64,000 nt of DNA, from the NCBI GenBank assembly GCA_946183785.1, contig CAMHCS010000001.1, positions 1 through 64,000 of the forward strand. The letters run 5' to 3'. Shown here one piece after another: positions 43,428 through 53,308 of this stretch. The notes beneath the pieces were generated by a model, which made no database searches, had not been told where the DNA came from, and saw nothing but the letters and a program-made list of their open reading frames with translations. Position 1 is the first letter of the stretch, and each line of letters starts with the position of its first letter. This stretch comes from an uncultured Selenomonadales bacterium. GTDB taxonomy: Bacteria; Bacillota; Negativicutes; Selenomonadales; Selenomonadaceae. Both the position numbers and the translations under genes were made by a program.

Positions 43428-44618
43428 ATGAATTTTGTTTTTATTTCCCCACATTTTCCTAAGACGTATTGGCTGTTCTGCGACCGACTGAAGAGGAACG
43501 GCGTGAATGTGCTCGGGATTGGGGACTGCCCGTATGACGCCTTGGAGGCGTATGTCAAAGCGTCGCTGACCGAGTATTATTTTGTCGGGAATATGCAGGA
43601 CTACGACCAGATGCTGCGGGCGGTCGGTTTTTTCACGTTCAAGTACGGGAAGATCGACTGGATCGAATCGAACAACGAGTTTTGGCTGGAGCAGGACGCG
43701 CAGCTCCGGACGGATTTCCATGTGACGACGGGCGAGCAGGCGGGTGATATCGGGCGGCTGAAGCATAAGTCGGGCATGAAGCCGTATTACAGGAAGGCGG
43801 GCGTGGCGACGGCTCGCCTGGCGCAGATTCCGACAATCAAGGAAGCGAAAGCTTTTTTGAAGAAGGTCGGGTATCCGGTGATCGTGAAGCCCGATATCGG
43901 CGTCGGCGCCAACGATACGTATCGCCTCGATTCGGACGCGGAGCTTGAATGGTTTTTCAAAGAGAAGCCGCCTGTGCCGTATGTAATGGAAGAGTTTGTG
44001 ACCGGGAATATTTATTCCTATGACGCGATTGTGAACTCTGCCGGGGAGCCGCTTTTCGAGTCGATGACGTCGTGGCCGCCGTCGATTATGGATATCGTAT
44101 TGAAGCAGACCGATCTCGCTTACTATGTGGCGGCGGATATGCCGGACGACCTCAGGACGGCAGGGCGCGCAACGGTACGGGCTTTCGGCGTGAAGAGCCG
44201 TTTTGTGCATCTGGAGTTTTTCCGGCTGACCGAGGCAAAGAAGGGACTGGGCAAGAAAGACGCGATTGTCGGGCTGGAGGTCAATATGCGGCCGGCGGGT
44301 GGTTATACGCCGGATATGATGAATTTCGCACATTCGACGGACGTCTATCAGATCTGGGCCGATATGGTGACGGCGGATAAGCGGCTTTTGCCGGACAGCG
44401 GCGATCATCAGTTTTGCGCTTATGCGGGGCGTCGGGACTGCCACGCTTATGTGCATACGCATGATGAAGTGATGGAACGGTACGGAGGCAATATCGTCAT
44501 GCACGAGGCGATGCCTCCGATGATGCAGCCGCAAATGGGAAATTACATGTATACGGCGCGGCTGCGGACGGAAGAAGACACAAAGGCGTTTATCCGATTC
44601 GTACAGGAACAGAGGTGA
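43428..44618 (+). CDS. ATP-grasp carboxylate ligase
   Basis: This 396-residue protein has an N-terminal pre-ATP-grasp domain (FVFISPHFPKTYWLFCDRL) and an ATP-grasp fold: KAFLKKVGYPVIVKPDIGVG (about 145-163), PYVMEEFVTGNIYSYDAIV and GLEVNMRPAGGYTPDM. It would join a carboxylate to an amine through an acyl phosphate; the partners are unknown. GAGGAGG stands before ATG 43428, 12 bases after the esterase gene, which suggests a joint pathway. Confidence 0.88.
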   Translation: MNFVFISPHFPKTYWLFCDRLKRNGVNVLGIGDCPYDALEAYVKASLTEYYFVGNMQDYDQMLRAVGFFTFKYGKIDWIESNNEFWLEQDAQLRTDFHVTTGEQAGDIGRLKHKSGMKPYYRKAGVATARLAQIPTIKEAKAFLKKVGYPVIVKPDIGVGANDTYRLDSDAELEWFFKEKPPVPYVMEEFVTGNIYSYDAIVNSAGEPLFESMTSWPPSIMDIVLKQTDLAYYVAADMPDDLRTAGRATVRAFGVKSRFVHLEFFRLTEAKKGLGKKDAIVGLEVNMRPAGGYTPDMMNFAHSTDVYQIWADMVTADKRLLPDSGDHQFCAYAGRRDCHAYVHTHDEVMERYGGNIVMHEAMPPMMQPQMGNYMYTARLRTEEDTKAFIRFVQEQR

Positions 44619-44628
44619 GGACGGCGTT

Positions 44629-45807
44629 ATGAAAAAACAGGTGTTGCTGAAGGAATTGAAGCCGGGCATGATTCTGGCTCAGCCGATTATCTCTCCGGAA
44701 GGCGATCTGCTGATGGGAGAAGGGACAATGCTGACGCTGTTTGTCATCGGCCTTTTGCAGGATCCTGCGTACATGACGGAGATCCTGCCGAAAGGGACCG
44801 GCATCGACGAGATGACGCTGTGTGTGGAGATTCCCGTACGATCCGCGCGGCCTGTGGTGGAAGATATCGCACCTTCTGGCAAGGAGGGCGACGAGCGCAG
44901 ACCGCCCGATCCGGCGAAGGACAGCCTTTTGGATTCGGAGTATGTGAAAACGTACGATACGGTCATGGAGCAGCTGTGGAGACTCTTGAACCCCAAAGCG
45001 ATCAGCCATGGGCTCGACCTTGACGCGATCGGCCAGTTGATTGCCGACCGTCATTTGGACAAACTCTGCGACGGAGCGCGGGCAGTCGCGCAGCTTCACA
45101 ATATGAACCGCGAGGGCAACTATCTTCTGCACCACAGTCTGCACGTCGCGATTTTGGGAGGCTTGATGGGCAAGTGGCTGCACTGGCCGCATGAATACAG
45201 GGCGCGTCTTGTTTTGGCAGGACTGATGCACGACGTCGGCAAGCTGAAGATTTCCAATGACATCCTGGACAAGCCGGGGAGACTTTCGCCGCAGGAGATG
45301 GATATCGTGCGCCGGCACCCGTCATACAGCGCTGATATCCTCACAAAATGCGGGCTGGGCAATGAAGCGGACATCATGGCCGGCGTTCTGCAGCACCATG
45401 AGCGTGGCGACGGCAGCGGATATCCGTCCGGACTCAAGAAAGACATGATTTCACCGTTCGGGAAGATTCTTGCCTTCCTTGACATTTACGACGCGATAAC
45501 CTCAAATCGTTCTTATGCGCGCAAGACTTCTCCTTTTTATGCTTTTGACCATTTGACGGCGGACATGATGGCGGGAAAACTTGACGCGGAATACGGCGTG
45601 TTGTTTGTAAAGAAAATATGCCACGCACTGACGGGCAGCTGGGTACGGCTGAAGAGCGGAGAAAAGGCAAAGATCATCTATATCGACCAGAGCCGGACCA
45701 ACTCGCTGCCGATTGTCGAGACGACGGAAGGGAAATTCTACGATCTCGCGCACGACAGTCAGGCCAAGATCACGGAGATGCTGACGCTTTCGGAAGCGAT
45801 GGCGTAA
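44629..45807 (+). CDS. HD-GYP domain phosphodiesterase
   Basis: This 392-residue protein has a C-terminal HD-GYP domain: HHSLHVAILGGLMGK, LMHDVGKLKIS (HD), RRHPSYSADIL and QHHERGDGSGYPSGL (the GYP motif), then FGKILAFLDIYDAITSNRSY. Such proteins hydrolyse cyclic di-GMP. The N-terminal 110 residues carry no known sensor. The final 60 residues form the beta-rich extension common in this family. It ends before a terminator. Confidence 0.92.
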   Translation: MKKQVLLKELKPGMILAQPIISPEGDLLMGEGTMLTLFVIGLLQDPAYMTEILPKGTGIDEMTLCVEIPVRSARPVVEDIAPSGKEGDERRPPDPAKDSLLDSEYVKTYDTVMEQLWRLLNPKAISHGLDLDAIGQLIADRHLDKLCDGARAVAQLHNMNREGNYLLHHSLHVAILGGLMGKWLHWPHEYRARLVLAGLMHDVGKLKISNDILDKPGRLSPQEMDIVRRHPSYSADILTKCGLGNEADIMAGVLQHHERGDGSGYPSGLKKDMISPFGKILAFLDIYDAITSNRSYARKTSPFYAFDHLTADMMAGKLDAEYGVLFVKKICHALTGSWVRLKSGEKAKIIYIDQSRTNSLPIVETTEGKFYDLAHDSQAKITEMLTLSEAMA

Positions 45808-45824
45808 TAGGAAACGAAAGAAAT

Positions 45825-45857
45825 GGAAGGGGCAGGATTCGTCCCTTCCTTTTCTTT
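45825..45857 (+). terminator. Terminator after the HD-GYP gene
   Basis: GGAAGGG (45825-45831) pairs with CCCTTCC (45843-45849), followed by TTTTCTTT. It separates this group from uvrB. Confidence 0.85.
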
Positions 45858-45868
45858 ATGGGTTAGGC

Positions 45869-45874
45869 TATAAT
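45869..45874 (+). promoter_or_regulatory. uvrB promoter -10
   Basis: TATAAT lies 29 bases before the GTG start of uvrB. The ATG at 45873 overlaps this box, which rules it out as the true start. The -35 is weak (TTCCTT at 45846-45851). No LexA box was seen here. Confidence 0.6.
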
Positions 45875-45902
45875 GGAAGGAAATGCAGGGGAGGCGGAAA
45901 AC

Positions 45903-47918
45903 GTGGCCGTGGTGCCGAAGCTCAATACGATGAAATTTGATACGGAAATGCCGTTTCGCGTGGAAGCGCCTTTTCAGCCGATGGGCGACCAGCCGAAGGC
46001 AATCGAGGACTTGGCGCAGGGGGTCGAGAGCGGCATGGAGGCGCAGGTCCTTCTCGGCGCGACGGGAACAGGCAAGACTTTCACGATTGCAAAGGTCATC
46101 GAGAAGGTGCAGAAGCCCACGCTTGTCATCGCGCACAACAAGACGCTGGCGGCACAGCTTGCCAGCGAGTTCAAGACGTTCTTCCCCGACAATTACGTCG
46201 GGTATTTTGTCAGTTATTACGATTACTATCAGCCGGAAGCCTATATCGCTTCGACGGATACTTATATTGAAAAGGACGCTTCCATCAACGACGAGATCGA
46301 CGAGCTTCGCCACTCGGCGACCTGCTCGCTTTTCGAACGGCGGGACGTGATCGTGGTGGCCAGCGTTTCGTGCATTTACGGCCTCGGTTCCCCGGAAAGC
46401 TATCACGAGATGGTGCTTTCGCTGCACAAGGGACAGGAAATCGACCGTGACGCGATTTTGCGGAAGCTCGTGTCGATCCAGTACGAACGCAATGACGTCG
46501 GTTTTGATCGCGGCCGCTTCCGCGTTCGCGGCGATACGGTCGAAGTTTATCCCGCCGGGTACAATAGCCGTGCCGTTCGCATTGAGATGTTCGGCGACGA
46601 GATCGACCGCATCTTGGAGTATGATGTGACAACGGGCGAGGTTTACGGCGAACGCACGCATTCGATGATTTTCCCGGCGTCCCATTATGTGACTTCGAAA
46701 GACGATATGGAAATCGCTATGGGGACGATTCGTGAAGAATTGCAGGAGCAGCTTGCTTTTCTGCGGGGGAATGGAAAGCTTTTGGAGGCGCAGCGTCTTG
46801 AGCAGCGCACGAACTACGATCTCGAAATGATGCAGGAAATGGGGTACTGCTCCGGGATCGAAAATTATTCGCGCCATCTGACGCACCGCAAGGCGGGCGA
46901 GGCGCCCTATACGCTGCTTGACTATTTCCCCGAGGACTTTTTGATCGTGATGGACGAGTCGCACGTCACGATGCCGCAGCTTCGCGCGATGTACGCGGGC
47001 GACCGTTCGCGCAAGGAATCGCTTGTAGAAAACGGATTCCGTCTGCCGTCGGCCTTCGACAACCGCCCGCTGACCTTTGAGGAATTTGAGCAGCGGATCA
47101 ACCAGATTGTGTATATTTCGGCGACGCCAGCGCCGTATGAGTTGAAAAAGGCGCAGCAGGTCGCTCAGCAGATTATCCGCCCGACGGGGCTCCTGGATCC
47201 CGTGGTCGAGGTGCGCCCGCTGGAGGGACAGATCGACGATCTGATGGGCGAGATCAAAAAGCGTACCGACGTCAAAGAGCGGGTGCTTGTGACGACGCTG
47301 ACGAAGAAAATGGCGGAAAATCTGACCGATTACCTGAAGGACGCGGGCGTTCGTGTCCGGTATCTGCATTCGGATATCGCTACGATTGAACGGGCCAGGC
47401 TGATTCGCGATTTGCGGGCCGGCGTGTTCGACGTGCTCGTGGGCATCAATCTTCTTCGCGAAGGGCTCGATATGCCGGAGGTGTCGCTGATCGCGATCCT
47501 TGACGCGGACAAGGAGGGCTTTTTGCGCTCGGACACGTCGCTGATCCAGATCATCGGCCGTGCCGCGCGCAATGTTCACGGCAAGGTCATCATGTACGCG
47601 GACGCTGTCACGGACTCGATGCAGCGAGCCATCGATGAGACGCTCCGCCGCCGCACGGTGCAGGAAACGTACAACAAAAAGCATCATGTGACGCCAAAGA
47701 CTATCGTGAAGCCGGTCAAAGAGCTGATCGAGACGACGCTCGTGGCGGAGGAGCAGGCGGAGTACGGCGCCAAGAAAAAGAAGCACAAGATGACAAAGAA
47801 GGAAAAAGACGCGCTGATCCGCACGCTGACAAAGGAAATGCAGGACGCGTCACGGGCGCTGGAGTTCGAACGCGCAGCGGAGCTTCGGGATATGATTTTT
47901 GAGCTGGAAGGGAAATAG
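45903..47918 (+). CDS. uvrB: UvrABC system protein B
   Basis: This protein of about 671 residues is UvrB, the damage-verifying helicase-like part of nucleotide excision repair. It has [14 protein letters not shown], Walker [10 protein letters not shown], the beta-hairpin region [29 protein letters not shown]-type Walker B ([10 protein letters not shown]), SATPAPYE, and the C-terminal UvrC-binding helices ([20 protein letters not shown]). GTG 45903 is preferred because GGGGAGG lies 8 bases upstream and the frame upstream runs through the promoter. The gene is followed by uvrA after 15 bases. Confidence 0.95.
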   Translation: MAVVPKLNTMKFDTEMPFRVEAPFQPMGDQPKAIEDLAQGVESGMEAQVLLGATGTGKTFTIAKVIEKVQKPTLVIAHNKTLAAQLASEFKTFFPDNYVGYFVSYYDYYQPEAYIASTDTYIEKDASINDEIDELRHSATCSLFERRDVIVVASVSCIYGLGSPESYHEMVLSLHKGQEIDRDAILRKLVSIQYERNDVGFDRGRFRVRGDTVEVYPAGYNSRAVRIEMFGDEIDRILEYDVTTGEVYGERTHSMIFPASHYVTSKDDMEIAMGTIREELQEQLAFLRGNGKLLEAQRLEQRTNYDLEMMQEMGYCSGIENYSRHLTHRKAGEAPYTLLDYFPEDFLIVMDESHVTMPQLRAMYAGDRSRKESLVENGFRLPSAFDNRPLTFEEFEQRINQIVYISATPAPYELKKAQQVAQQIIRPTGLLDPVVEVRPLEGQIDDLMGEIKKRTDVKERVLVTTLTKKMAENLTDYLKDAGVRVRYLHSDIATIERARLIRDLRAGVFDVLVGINLLREGLDMPEVSLIAILDADKEGFLRSDTSLIQIIGRAARNVHGKVIMYADAVTDSMQRAIDETLRRRTVQETYNKKHHVTPKTIVKPVKELIETTLVAEEQAEYGAKKKKHKMTKKEKDALIRTLTKEMQDASRALEFERAAELRDMIFELEGK

Positions 47919-47933
47919 GAAGGTTAATACAGT

Positions 47934-50765
47934 ATGGATAATACCATTCGCATCCGCGGGGCGCGGGAGCATAATTTGAAGAATATCAATTTGGAGATTC
48001 CACGGGACAAGCTGATCGTGATTACGGGGCTTTCCGGGTCGGGGAAGTCCTCCTTGGCTTTTGATACGATTTACGCCGAGGGGCAGCGGCGATATGTGGA
48101 ATCGTTGTCCTCGTATGCGCGGCAATTTCTCGGGCAGATGGACAAGCCGGACGTGGATTTGATCGAGGGACTTTCGCCGGCGATTTCCATCGATCAGAAG
48201 ACGACGAGCCGCAATCCGCGCTCCACCGTCGGCACGGTGACGGAGATTTACGATTATCTGCGCCTTTTATATGCGCGGGCCGGCCGCCCCCATTGCCCGA
48301 AGTGCGGCAAGCCGATTTCCCAGCAGTCGCTGGATCAGATGCTCGACCAGATCCTGGCGCTTGCCGAGGGAACCAAATTGTTGATTCTCGCGCAAATAAT
48401 ACGCGGGAAAAAGGGCGAGCACCGCAAGGTGTTCGAGCAGATTCGCCGCGAGGGCTTTGTTCGCATGCGCGTGGACGGGGAGATTTACGACGCCAGTGAG
48501 GAGCTTGCGCTTGAGAAGAACAAGAAGCATACGATCGAAGTGGTCGTCGATCGGCTGGTGATTCGCGAGGGAATCCGCCAGCGTCTCGCCGATTCCATAG
48601 AAACGGCGCTGAAGCTGGGCGAGGGCGTCGTCTATGTGCAGGTGGTGGACGGCGAGCTTTTGATGTTCAGTCAGAATTTCGCCTGCATCGACTGCGGCGT
48701 CAGTTTGCCGGAGCTTGCGCCGCGCATGTTTTCTTTCAACAGTCCCTTCGGCGCGTGCCCCGCGTGCAGCGGAATCGGAAGTCAAATGGAGTTCGACGAG
48801 GAATTGGTCATGCCCGACGATTCGCTTTCCGTCGCCCAGGGCGTTTTCGCGCCGCTGTCAAAGAATTTGAATTCCTACGCGATGTGCCAGATGGACGGCG
48901 TGCTCAGAAAATACGGCTATACGGTGGATACGCCCTTTACTAAGCTGAAAAAGAAGGTGCGGGATATCCTGCTGTATGGTTCGGGCGAAGAGTGTTTCGA
49001 GTATGGCTACGAGAATATGTACGGCGAGTATAAAGAGTATTACAGTCCTTTCGAGGGCGTCATGCCGCTGCTTTCGCGCCGCTATCGGGAGTCGGATAGC
49101 GACGAGATGCGCGAGAGCTATGAGAATTACATGACGGTCACGCCCTGCCCTGTCTGCCATGGCGCGCGGCTGAAGCCGGAAACGCTTGCGGTGACGGTGG
49201 GTGGCAAGAGTATCCATGAGGCGACGCAGCTGACAATCCGGGATGCGGACGCGTTTTTTTCGTCCCTTGACTTGACGGCGCGCGAGCAAAAAATCGCGGC
49301 GCAGATTTTGAAAGAGATTCACGCGCGGCTTGGCTTCCTCATCCACGTGGGACTGGATTACCTGACGCTTTCGCGGGCGGCTGGCACACTGTCGGGCGGC
49401 GAGGCGCAGCGTATCCGGCTCGCTACGCAGATCGGCTCGGGCCTCGTCGGCGTGCTCTATATTCTTGACGAGCCAAGTATCGGCCTTCACCAGAGAGACA
49501 ACGACAGGCTGCTTGACGCGCTGAAGCGGCTCCGCGACCTCGGCAATACATTGATTGTCGTCGAGCACGACGAGGACACGATGTACGCGGCGGACCAGAT
49601 TATCGACATCGGGCCGGGCGCGGGCGAGCACGGCGGCGAGATCGTCGCGCAGGGGACGGCGGAGGACGTCAAAAAAGTGGCGGCTTCCGTGACCGGGCAG
49701 TATCTGAGCCGAAAGCGATTCATTCCCGTACCGAAGAAACGGAGAAAGGGCAGCGGGAATTTTATCGAGATTGTCGGCGCGGCGGAAAACAATCTGAAGA
49801 ACCTGACCGTGCGTTTCCCTCTCGGTACGTTTACTCTCGTCACGGGCGTTTCCGGATCGGGAAAAAGTACGCTCGTCAACGAAATCTTGTACAAGGGGAT
49901 CGCTGCGCGGCTTTACCATGCCAAGGGAAAGCCGGGACGGCACAAGGTCATTCACGGCCTGGAGAATATCGACAAGATCGTCAATATCGACCAGTCGCCG
50001 ATCGGCCGCACGCCGCGCTCGAATCCCGCGACCTATACAGGCGTATTCGACGCGATCCGCCAGCTTTTCAGCGGGACGCCCGAGGCGAAGATGCGAGGCT
50101 ACAAGGCGGGGCGGTTCAGCTTTAACGTAAAGGGCGGGCGCTGCGAGGCATGCCGCGGCGACGGCATCATCAAGATCGAGATGCATTTCCTGCCGGACGT
50201 ATACGTTCCCTGCGAGGTCTGCAAGGGCGCGCGCTACAACCGCGAGACGCTGGAGGTCACCTACAAAGGAAAAACGATTTCCGACGTGCTGAACATGACC
50301 ATCGACGAGGCGGTGGAGTTTTTCGCCAACGTGTCGTCGATTGCCAGGAAAATGCAGGTGATCCAGGACGTGGGGCTCGGCTATGTGCGGCTCGGGCAGC
50401 CCGCCACGACTCTTTCCGGCGGCGAGGCGCAGCGCGTGAAGCTGGCGACGGAGCTTTCCCGTCGTTCCACGGGACGGACGCTTTACATCCTCGACGAGCC
50501 GACGACGGGACTTCACACGGCGGATATCGAGAAGCTGCTCGTGATTCTGCAGCGGCTTGTGGACGGCGGCGACACGGTCATCGTCATCGAGCACAATCTC
50601 GACGTGATCAAGTCGGCGGACTATATCATCGACCTCGGCCCGGAGGGCGGCGACAAGGGCGGCACGATCGTCGCGCAGGGGACGCCGGAGGAGATTGTGA
50701 AAGTCAGGAAATCCTTCACGGGACAATATTTGAAATCTGCGCTGAAAGAAACCGGGAAAAGTTGA
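47934..50765 (+). CDS. uvrA: UvrABC system protein A
   Basis: This 943-residue UvrA is a dimeric ABC-type ATPase that finds helix-distorting damage. It has two nucleotide-binding domains, with Walker A sites [13 protein letters not shown] (about 31) and [13 protein letters not shown] (about 640), signatures [12 protein letters not shown] and [12 protein letters not shown], and zinc modules (CPKCGKP, CIDCG...[20 protein letters not shown]). The length is normal. It is co-transcribed with uvrB. Confidence 0.97.
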   Translation: MDNTIRIRGAREHNLKNINLEIPRDKLIVITGLSGSGKSSLAFDTIYAEGQRRYVESLSSYARQFLGQMDKPDVDLIEGLSPAISIDQKTTSRNPRSTVGTVTEIYDYLRLLYARAGRPHCPKCGKPISQQSLDQMLDQILALAEGTKLLILAQIIRGKKGEHRKVFEQIRREGFVRMRVDGEIYDASEELALEKNKKHTIEVVVDRLVIREGIRQRLADSIETALKLGEGVVYVQVVDGELLMFSQNFACIDCGVSLPELAPRMFSFNSPFGACPACSGIGSQMEFDEELVMPDDSLSVAQGVFAPLSKNLNSYAMCQMDGVLRKYGYTVDTPFTKLKKKVRDILLYGSGEECFEYGYENMYGEYKEYYSPFEGVMPLLSRRYRESDSDEMRESYENYMTVTPCPVCHGARLKPETLAVTVGGKSIHEATQLTIRDADAFFSSLDLTAREQKIAAQILKEIHARLGFLIHVGLDYLTLSRAAGTLSGGEAQRIRLATQIGSGLVGVLYILDEPSIGLHQRDNDRLLDALKRLRDLGNTLIVVEHDEDTMYAADQIIDIGPGAGEHGGEIVAQGTAEDVKKVAASVTGQYLSRKRFIPVPKKRRKGSGNFIEIVGAAENNLKNLTVRFPLGTFTLVTGVSGSGKSTLVNEILYKGIAARLYHAKGKPGRHKVIHGLENIDKIVNIDQSPIGRTPRSNPATYTGVFDAIRQLFSGTPEAKMRGYKAGRFSFNVKGGRCEACRGDGIIKIEMHFLPDVYVPCEVCKGARYNRETLEVTYKGKTISDVLNMTIDEAVEFFANVSSIARKMQVIQDVGLGYVRLGQPATTLSGGEAQRVKLATELSRRSTGRTLYILDEPTTGLHTADIEKLLVILQRLVDGGDTVIVIEHNLDVIKSADYIIDLGPEGGDKGGTIVAQGTPEEIVKVRKSFTGQYLKSALKETGKS

Positions 50766-50783
50766 TAGCAAGGCAAAGACGTC

Positions 50784-50820
50784 GGGGCTGCCGCGCGTTC
50801 CATTTACGTGCGACAGCCCC
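50784..50820 (+). terminator. Hairpin after uvrA
   Basis: GGGGCTGCCGC pairs with GCGACAGCCCC apart from one mismatch. No T-run follows directly, so it may be a weak terminator or an mRNA-stability hairpin. Confidence 0.45.
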
Positions 50821-50883
50821 CTGCTTTGCTGGCGGTAGTGCTCTCATTACGGTTTAGCGGTGGAAAAACAAATCGCAGTCTGA

Positions 50884-50889
50884 TATAAT
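50884..50889 (+). promoter_or_regulatory. Possible dha operon promoter
   Basis: TATAAT lies about 100 bases before dhaL. The -35 region (TGGAAA, 50861-50866) is a poor match. Confidence 0.35.
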
Positions 50890-50985
50890 CTTATACGGAG
50901 AGTGGCCGTATATGCCTGCAGGAGAACTGAGGATTCAGGGGCAATTCGGGAACCATAAGTTTCAAATTCGGGAGGCGTTGTGGGA

Positions 50986-51606
50986 ATGGGGACAAAGATT
51001 TACGACTGTATCAGCCGGATCGCAGAAAGGATCATCGAAAATAAAGACTATCTGACGGATCTGGATCGGGAAATCGGAGACGCGGATCACGGCGTCAACA
51101 TGGCTCGGGGCTTTCAGGCCGTCCTGGAGAAAGTTCCCCGGGACAGTGACGACGTCGGCGCAGTCCTCAAAAAGACCGGTATGACGCTTTTGTCTACCGT
51201 GGGCGGCGCTTCGGGGCCACTTTACGGAACCGCCTTCATGGAAGCCGGAAAGGTTGCTGCTGGGAAAGAAGCCCTAACAACCGGGGACGTTCCGGCCATC
51301 ATGAACGCCGTCATTGAAGGGATACAGAAACGGGGCAAGGCGGTCCGGGGGGAAAAGACCATGCTGGACGCTCTGATTCCGGCACTGGAGGCTTATACGG
51401 AACAGCTGGAGGCGGGCTCCGATCTGTCCGGAGCGATGGACGCCGCCTGCGCCGCCGCCAGGGACGGCGTGGAGTTTACGAAGACCATCCGCGCGACCAA
51501 AGGCCGGGCGAGCTATCTCGGCGACCGCAGCATCGGGCATCAGGATCCCGGCGCTACCTCCGCGACGCTGATCATGGAAGCCGTCCGAGATTTCCTGCGG
51601 GGGTGA
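50986..51606 (+). CDS. dhaL: Dihydroxyacetone kinase ADP-binding subunit DhaL
   Basis: This protein of about 206 residues has DREIGDADHGVNMARGF near residue 28, the Asp-rich site that binds Mg-ADP, then TVGGASGPLYGTAF and RASYLGDRSIGHQDPGA, all typical of DhaL. In PTS-type kinases DhaL-ADP is re-phosphorylated by DhaM and passes phosphate to dihydroxyacetone bound on DhaK. ATG 50986 is preferred (GGGAGG 10 bases upstream); GTG 50980 is close to that site. The operon order L-M-K, followed by HPr and EI, differs from the E. coli K-L-M order. Confidence 0.93.
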   Translation: MGTKIYDCISRIAERIIENKDYLTDLDREIGDADHGVNMARGFQAVLEKVPRDSDDVGAVLKKTGMTLLSTVGGASGPLYGTAFMEAGKVAAGKEALTTGDVPAIMNAVIEGIQKRGKAVRGEKTMLDALIPALEAYTEQLEAGSDLSGAMDAACAAARDGVEFTKTIRATKGRASYLGDRSIGHQDPGATSATLIMEAVRDFLRG

Positions 51607-51610
51607 GGTC

Positions 51611-51997
51611 ATGGTTGGAATTGTCATTGTTTCCCATAGCTGCAAGATTGCCGAGGGCGTGTGCGACCTCGCTCTGCAGATGGCTTCCGATTACAAGAAA
51701 ATGATTCCTGCCGGCGGACTGGAAGACGGCTCTTTGGGAACCGATCCGATGCGGATCCTGGACGCTGTCCGCAGCGCCAATGACGGCGACGGCGTGGCCA
51801 TTTTCGTCGATCTTGGCAGCGGCATTATGAGCGCGGAGACGGCGATCGACCTTCTGGACGGGGAATTCCCCGCCAGGATTGCCGACGCTCCTCTCGTGGA
51901 AGGCGCCGTGGTGGCAGTGATCGAGGCGGCTACCGGCGCTTCCCTGGAGGAAGTGATTCAGGCAGCGGAAAACGCCCGGGGGGAAGAAAAGCTGTAA
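51611..51997 (+). CDS. dhaM: PTS-type phosphoryl donor DhaM (EIIA domain only)
   Basis: This 128-residue protein consists of the EIIA-like domain alone: MVGIVIVSHSCKIAEGV with the phosphorylated His9, and IFVDLGSGIMSAETAIDLL. E. coli DhaM additionally carries fused HPr and EI-like domains; here those functions are in separate genes downstream. It lies 4 bases after dhaL. Confidence 0.92.
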   Translation: MVGIVIVSHSCKIAEGVCDLALQMASDYKKMIPAGGLEDGSLGTDPMRILDAVRSANDGDGVAIFVDLGSGIMSAETAIDLLDGEFPARIADAPLVEGAVVAVIEAATGASLEEVIQAAENARGEEKL

Positions 51998-52027
51998 AAA
52001 TTACACCGATCAGAGGAGGAAAAGGTC

Positions 52028-53023
52028 ATGAAAAAGCTCATCAATGAAGTCGACAACGTAGTCAATGAGATGCTGGACGGCTTAGCGTCCGCTTATCCCC
52101 AGTATGTGCGGCGGCTGGACGGTCTGGACGTTCTGGTCAGGGCCGGCGGCTCTTCCGGAAAAGTGGCGCTGATCTCCGGCGGCGGCAGCGGCCATGAGCC
52201 TGCCCACGGCGGTTTTGTGGGCAAGGGCATGCTGGATGGAGCCGTGGCCGGCGCTGTATTTACCTCCCCGACGCCGGATCAGGTTTATGAAGCCATCAAA
52301 GCCGCAAACGGCGGCAAAGGCGTATTGCTGGTCATCAAGAACTACACCGGCGACGTCATGAATTTTGAGATGGCCGCAGATATGGCAGCCGACGAAGGTA
52401 TTCAGGTGGAGAAGGTCGTTGTGGCGGACGACGTGGCCGTGGAAAACAGCACCTGGACGACGGGGCGGCGCGGCATCGCCGGCACGATCTTCGTCCACAA
52501 GATTGCGGGAGCCTGCGCCGAGGCAGGCGGCGATCTGGAAAATGTCAAGCGGGTAGCGGAAAAAGTGATCGCGAACGTCCGCTCCATGGGCATGTCGCTG
52601 AGCGCCTGCACGGTTCCGGCGGCGGGCAAGCCCAGCTTTGACCTGGCGGAAGACGAGATCGAGATAGGTCTCGGTATTCACGGCGAGCCCGGCGTCAATC
52701 GGGAGAAGATGGGATCGGCCAACGACATCTGCGACAAGCTCCTGGACAAGATTTTGGCTGAGGGCATTTATAAGGCCGGCGACCGGATTGCGGTCCTGGT
52801 CAACGGCATGGGCGGCACGCCGCTGATGGAGCTGTTCATCGCCAACAGGCATATCCATGAGGCTCTGGCGGGCAAGGGGATGGTCATAGCTAAGACCATC
52901 GTCGGCAATTTCATGACATCTCTGGACATGGAAGGCTTCTCCATTACCCTGCTGAAGCTGGATGCTGAGCTGGAAGAGCTGCTGAACGCCCCGGCGAATA
53001 CCCCGGCCTTTGTACAGGCGTGA
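52028..53023 (+). CDS. dhaK: Dihydroxyacetone kinase substrate-binding subunit DhaK
   Basis: This 331-residue protein has ISGGGSGHEPAHGGFVGKGM near residue 55 and VKNYTGDVMNF, followed by EIEIGLGIHGEPGV, in which the His (about 219) forms the hemiaminal with dihydroxyacetone. The sequence and length fit the PTS-type DhaK. GAGGAAAAGG precedes ATG 52028. It passes the product dihydroxyacetone phosphate into glycolysis. No glycerol dehydrogenase gene is in the cluster. Confidence 0.94.
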   Translation: MKKLINEVDNVVNEMLDGLASAYPQYVRRLDGLDVLVRAGGSSGKVALISGGGSGHEPAHGGFVGKGMLDGAVAGAVFTSPTPDQVYEAIKAANGGKGVLLVIKNYTGDVMNFEMAADMAADEGIQVEKVVVADDVAVENSTWTTGRRGIAGTIFVHKIAGACAEAGGDLENVKRVAEKVIANVRSMGMSLSACTVPAAGKPSFDLAEDEIEIGLGIHGEPGVNREKMGSANDICDKLLDKILAEGIYKAGDRIAVLVNGMGGTPLMELFIANRHIHEALAGKGMVIAKTIVGNFMTSLDMEGFSITLLKLDAELEELLNAPANTPAFVQA

Positions 53024-53036
53024 GGTGGATTGCGCC

Positions 53037-53297
53037 ATGAAAACCTTTCAATATACCATTACCGATCCCGTAGGCATCCACCTGCGCACTGTCACGCCGC
53101 TGGTCAAAAAGGTCAAGGAATTTCCCGGCCATGAGATCACCATCACCAAGGGCGAGAACACCGTGAGCCTGCTCCGCAGTTCCGCCGTCTTGAAAATGGC
53201 CGTAAAACAGGGGGAGACCGTTACCGTTTCTGTCAGCGGCGACAATGAAGAGGCTGCGGCTGCAGCGTTGGAAGCTTTTTTTAGGGAAAAACTGTAA
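53037..53297 (+). CDS. HPr-like phosphocarrier for the Dha system
   Basis: This 86-residue HPr family protein has PVGIHLRTVTPLV with His15 and Arg17 in their usual positions, but the conserved H-A/T-R-P-A context is changed to H-L-R-T-V. The regulatory Ser46 region reads VSLLRSSAVLKM. ATG 53037 follows the dhaK stop by 13 bases. It probably carries phosphate from the EI-like protein downstream to DhaM, rather than serving sugar PTS. A general HPr role cannot be excluded. Confidence 0.87.
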   Translation: MKTFQYTITDPVGIHLRTVTPLVKKVKEFPGHEITITKGENTVSLLRSSAVLKMAVKQGETVTVSVSGDNEEAAAAALEAFFREKL

Positions 53298-53308
53298 GGA
53301 GCACAGAG

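Noticed and set aside
45759-47786. 675-codon minus-strand open frame opposite uvrB
   Set aside because: Shadow frame from GC-rich codon use of uvrB; no ribosome site or family resemblance.
48858-50771. 637-codon minus-strand open frame opposite uvrA
   Set aside because: Antisense shadow of uvrA; Arg/His/Leu-rich composition typical of such artefacts.
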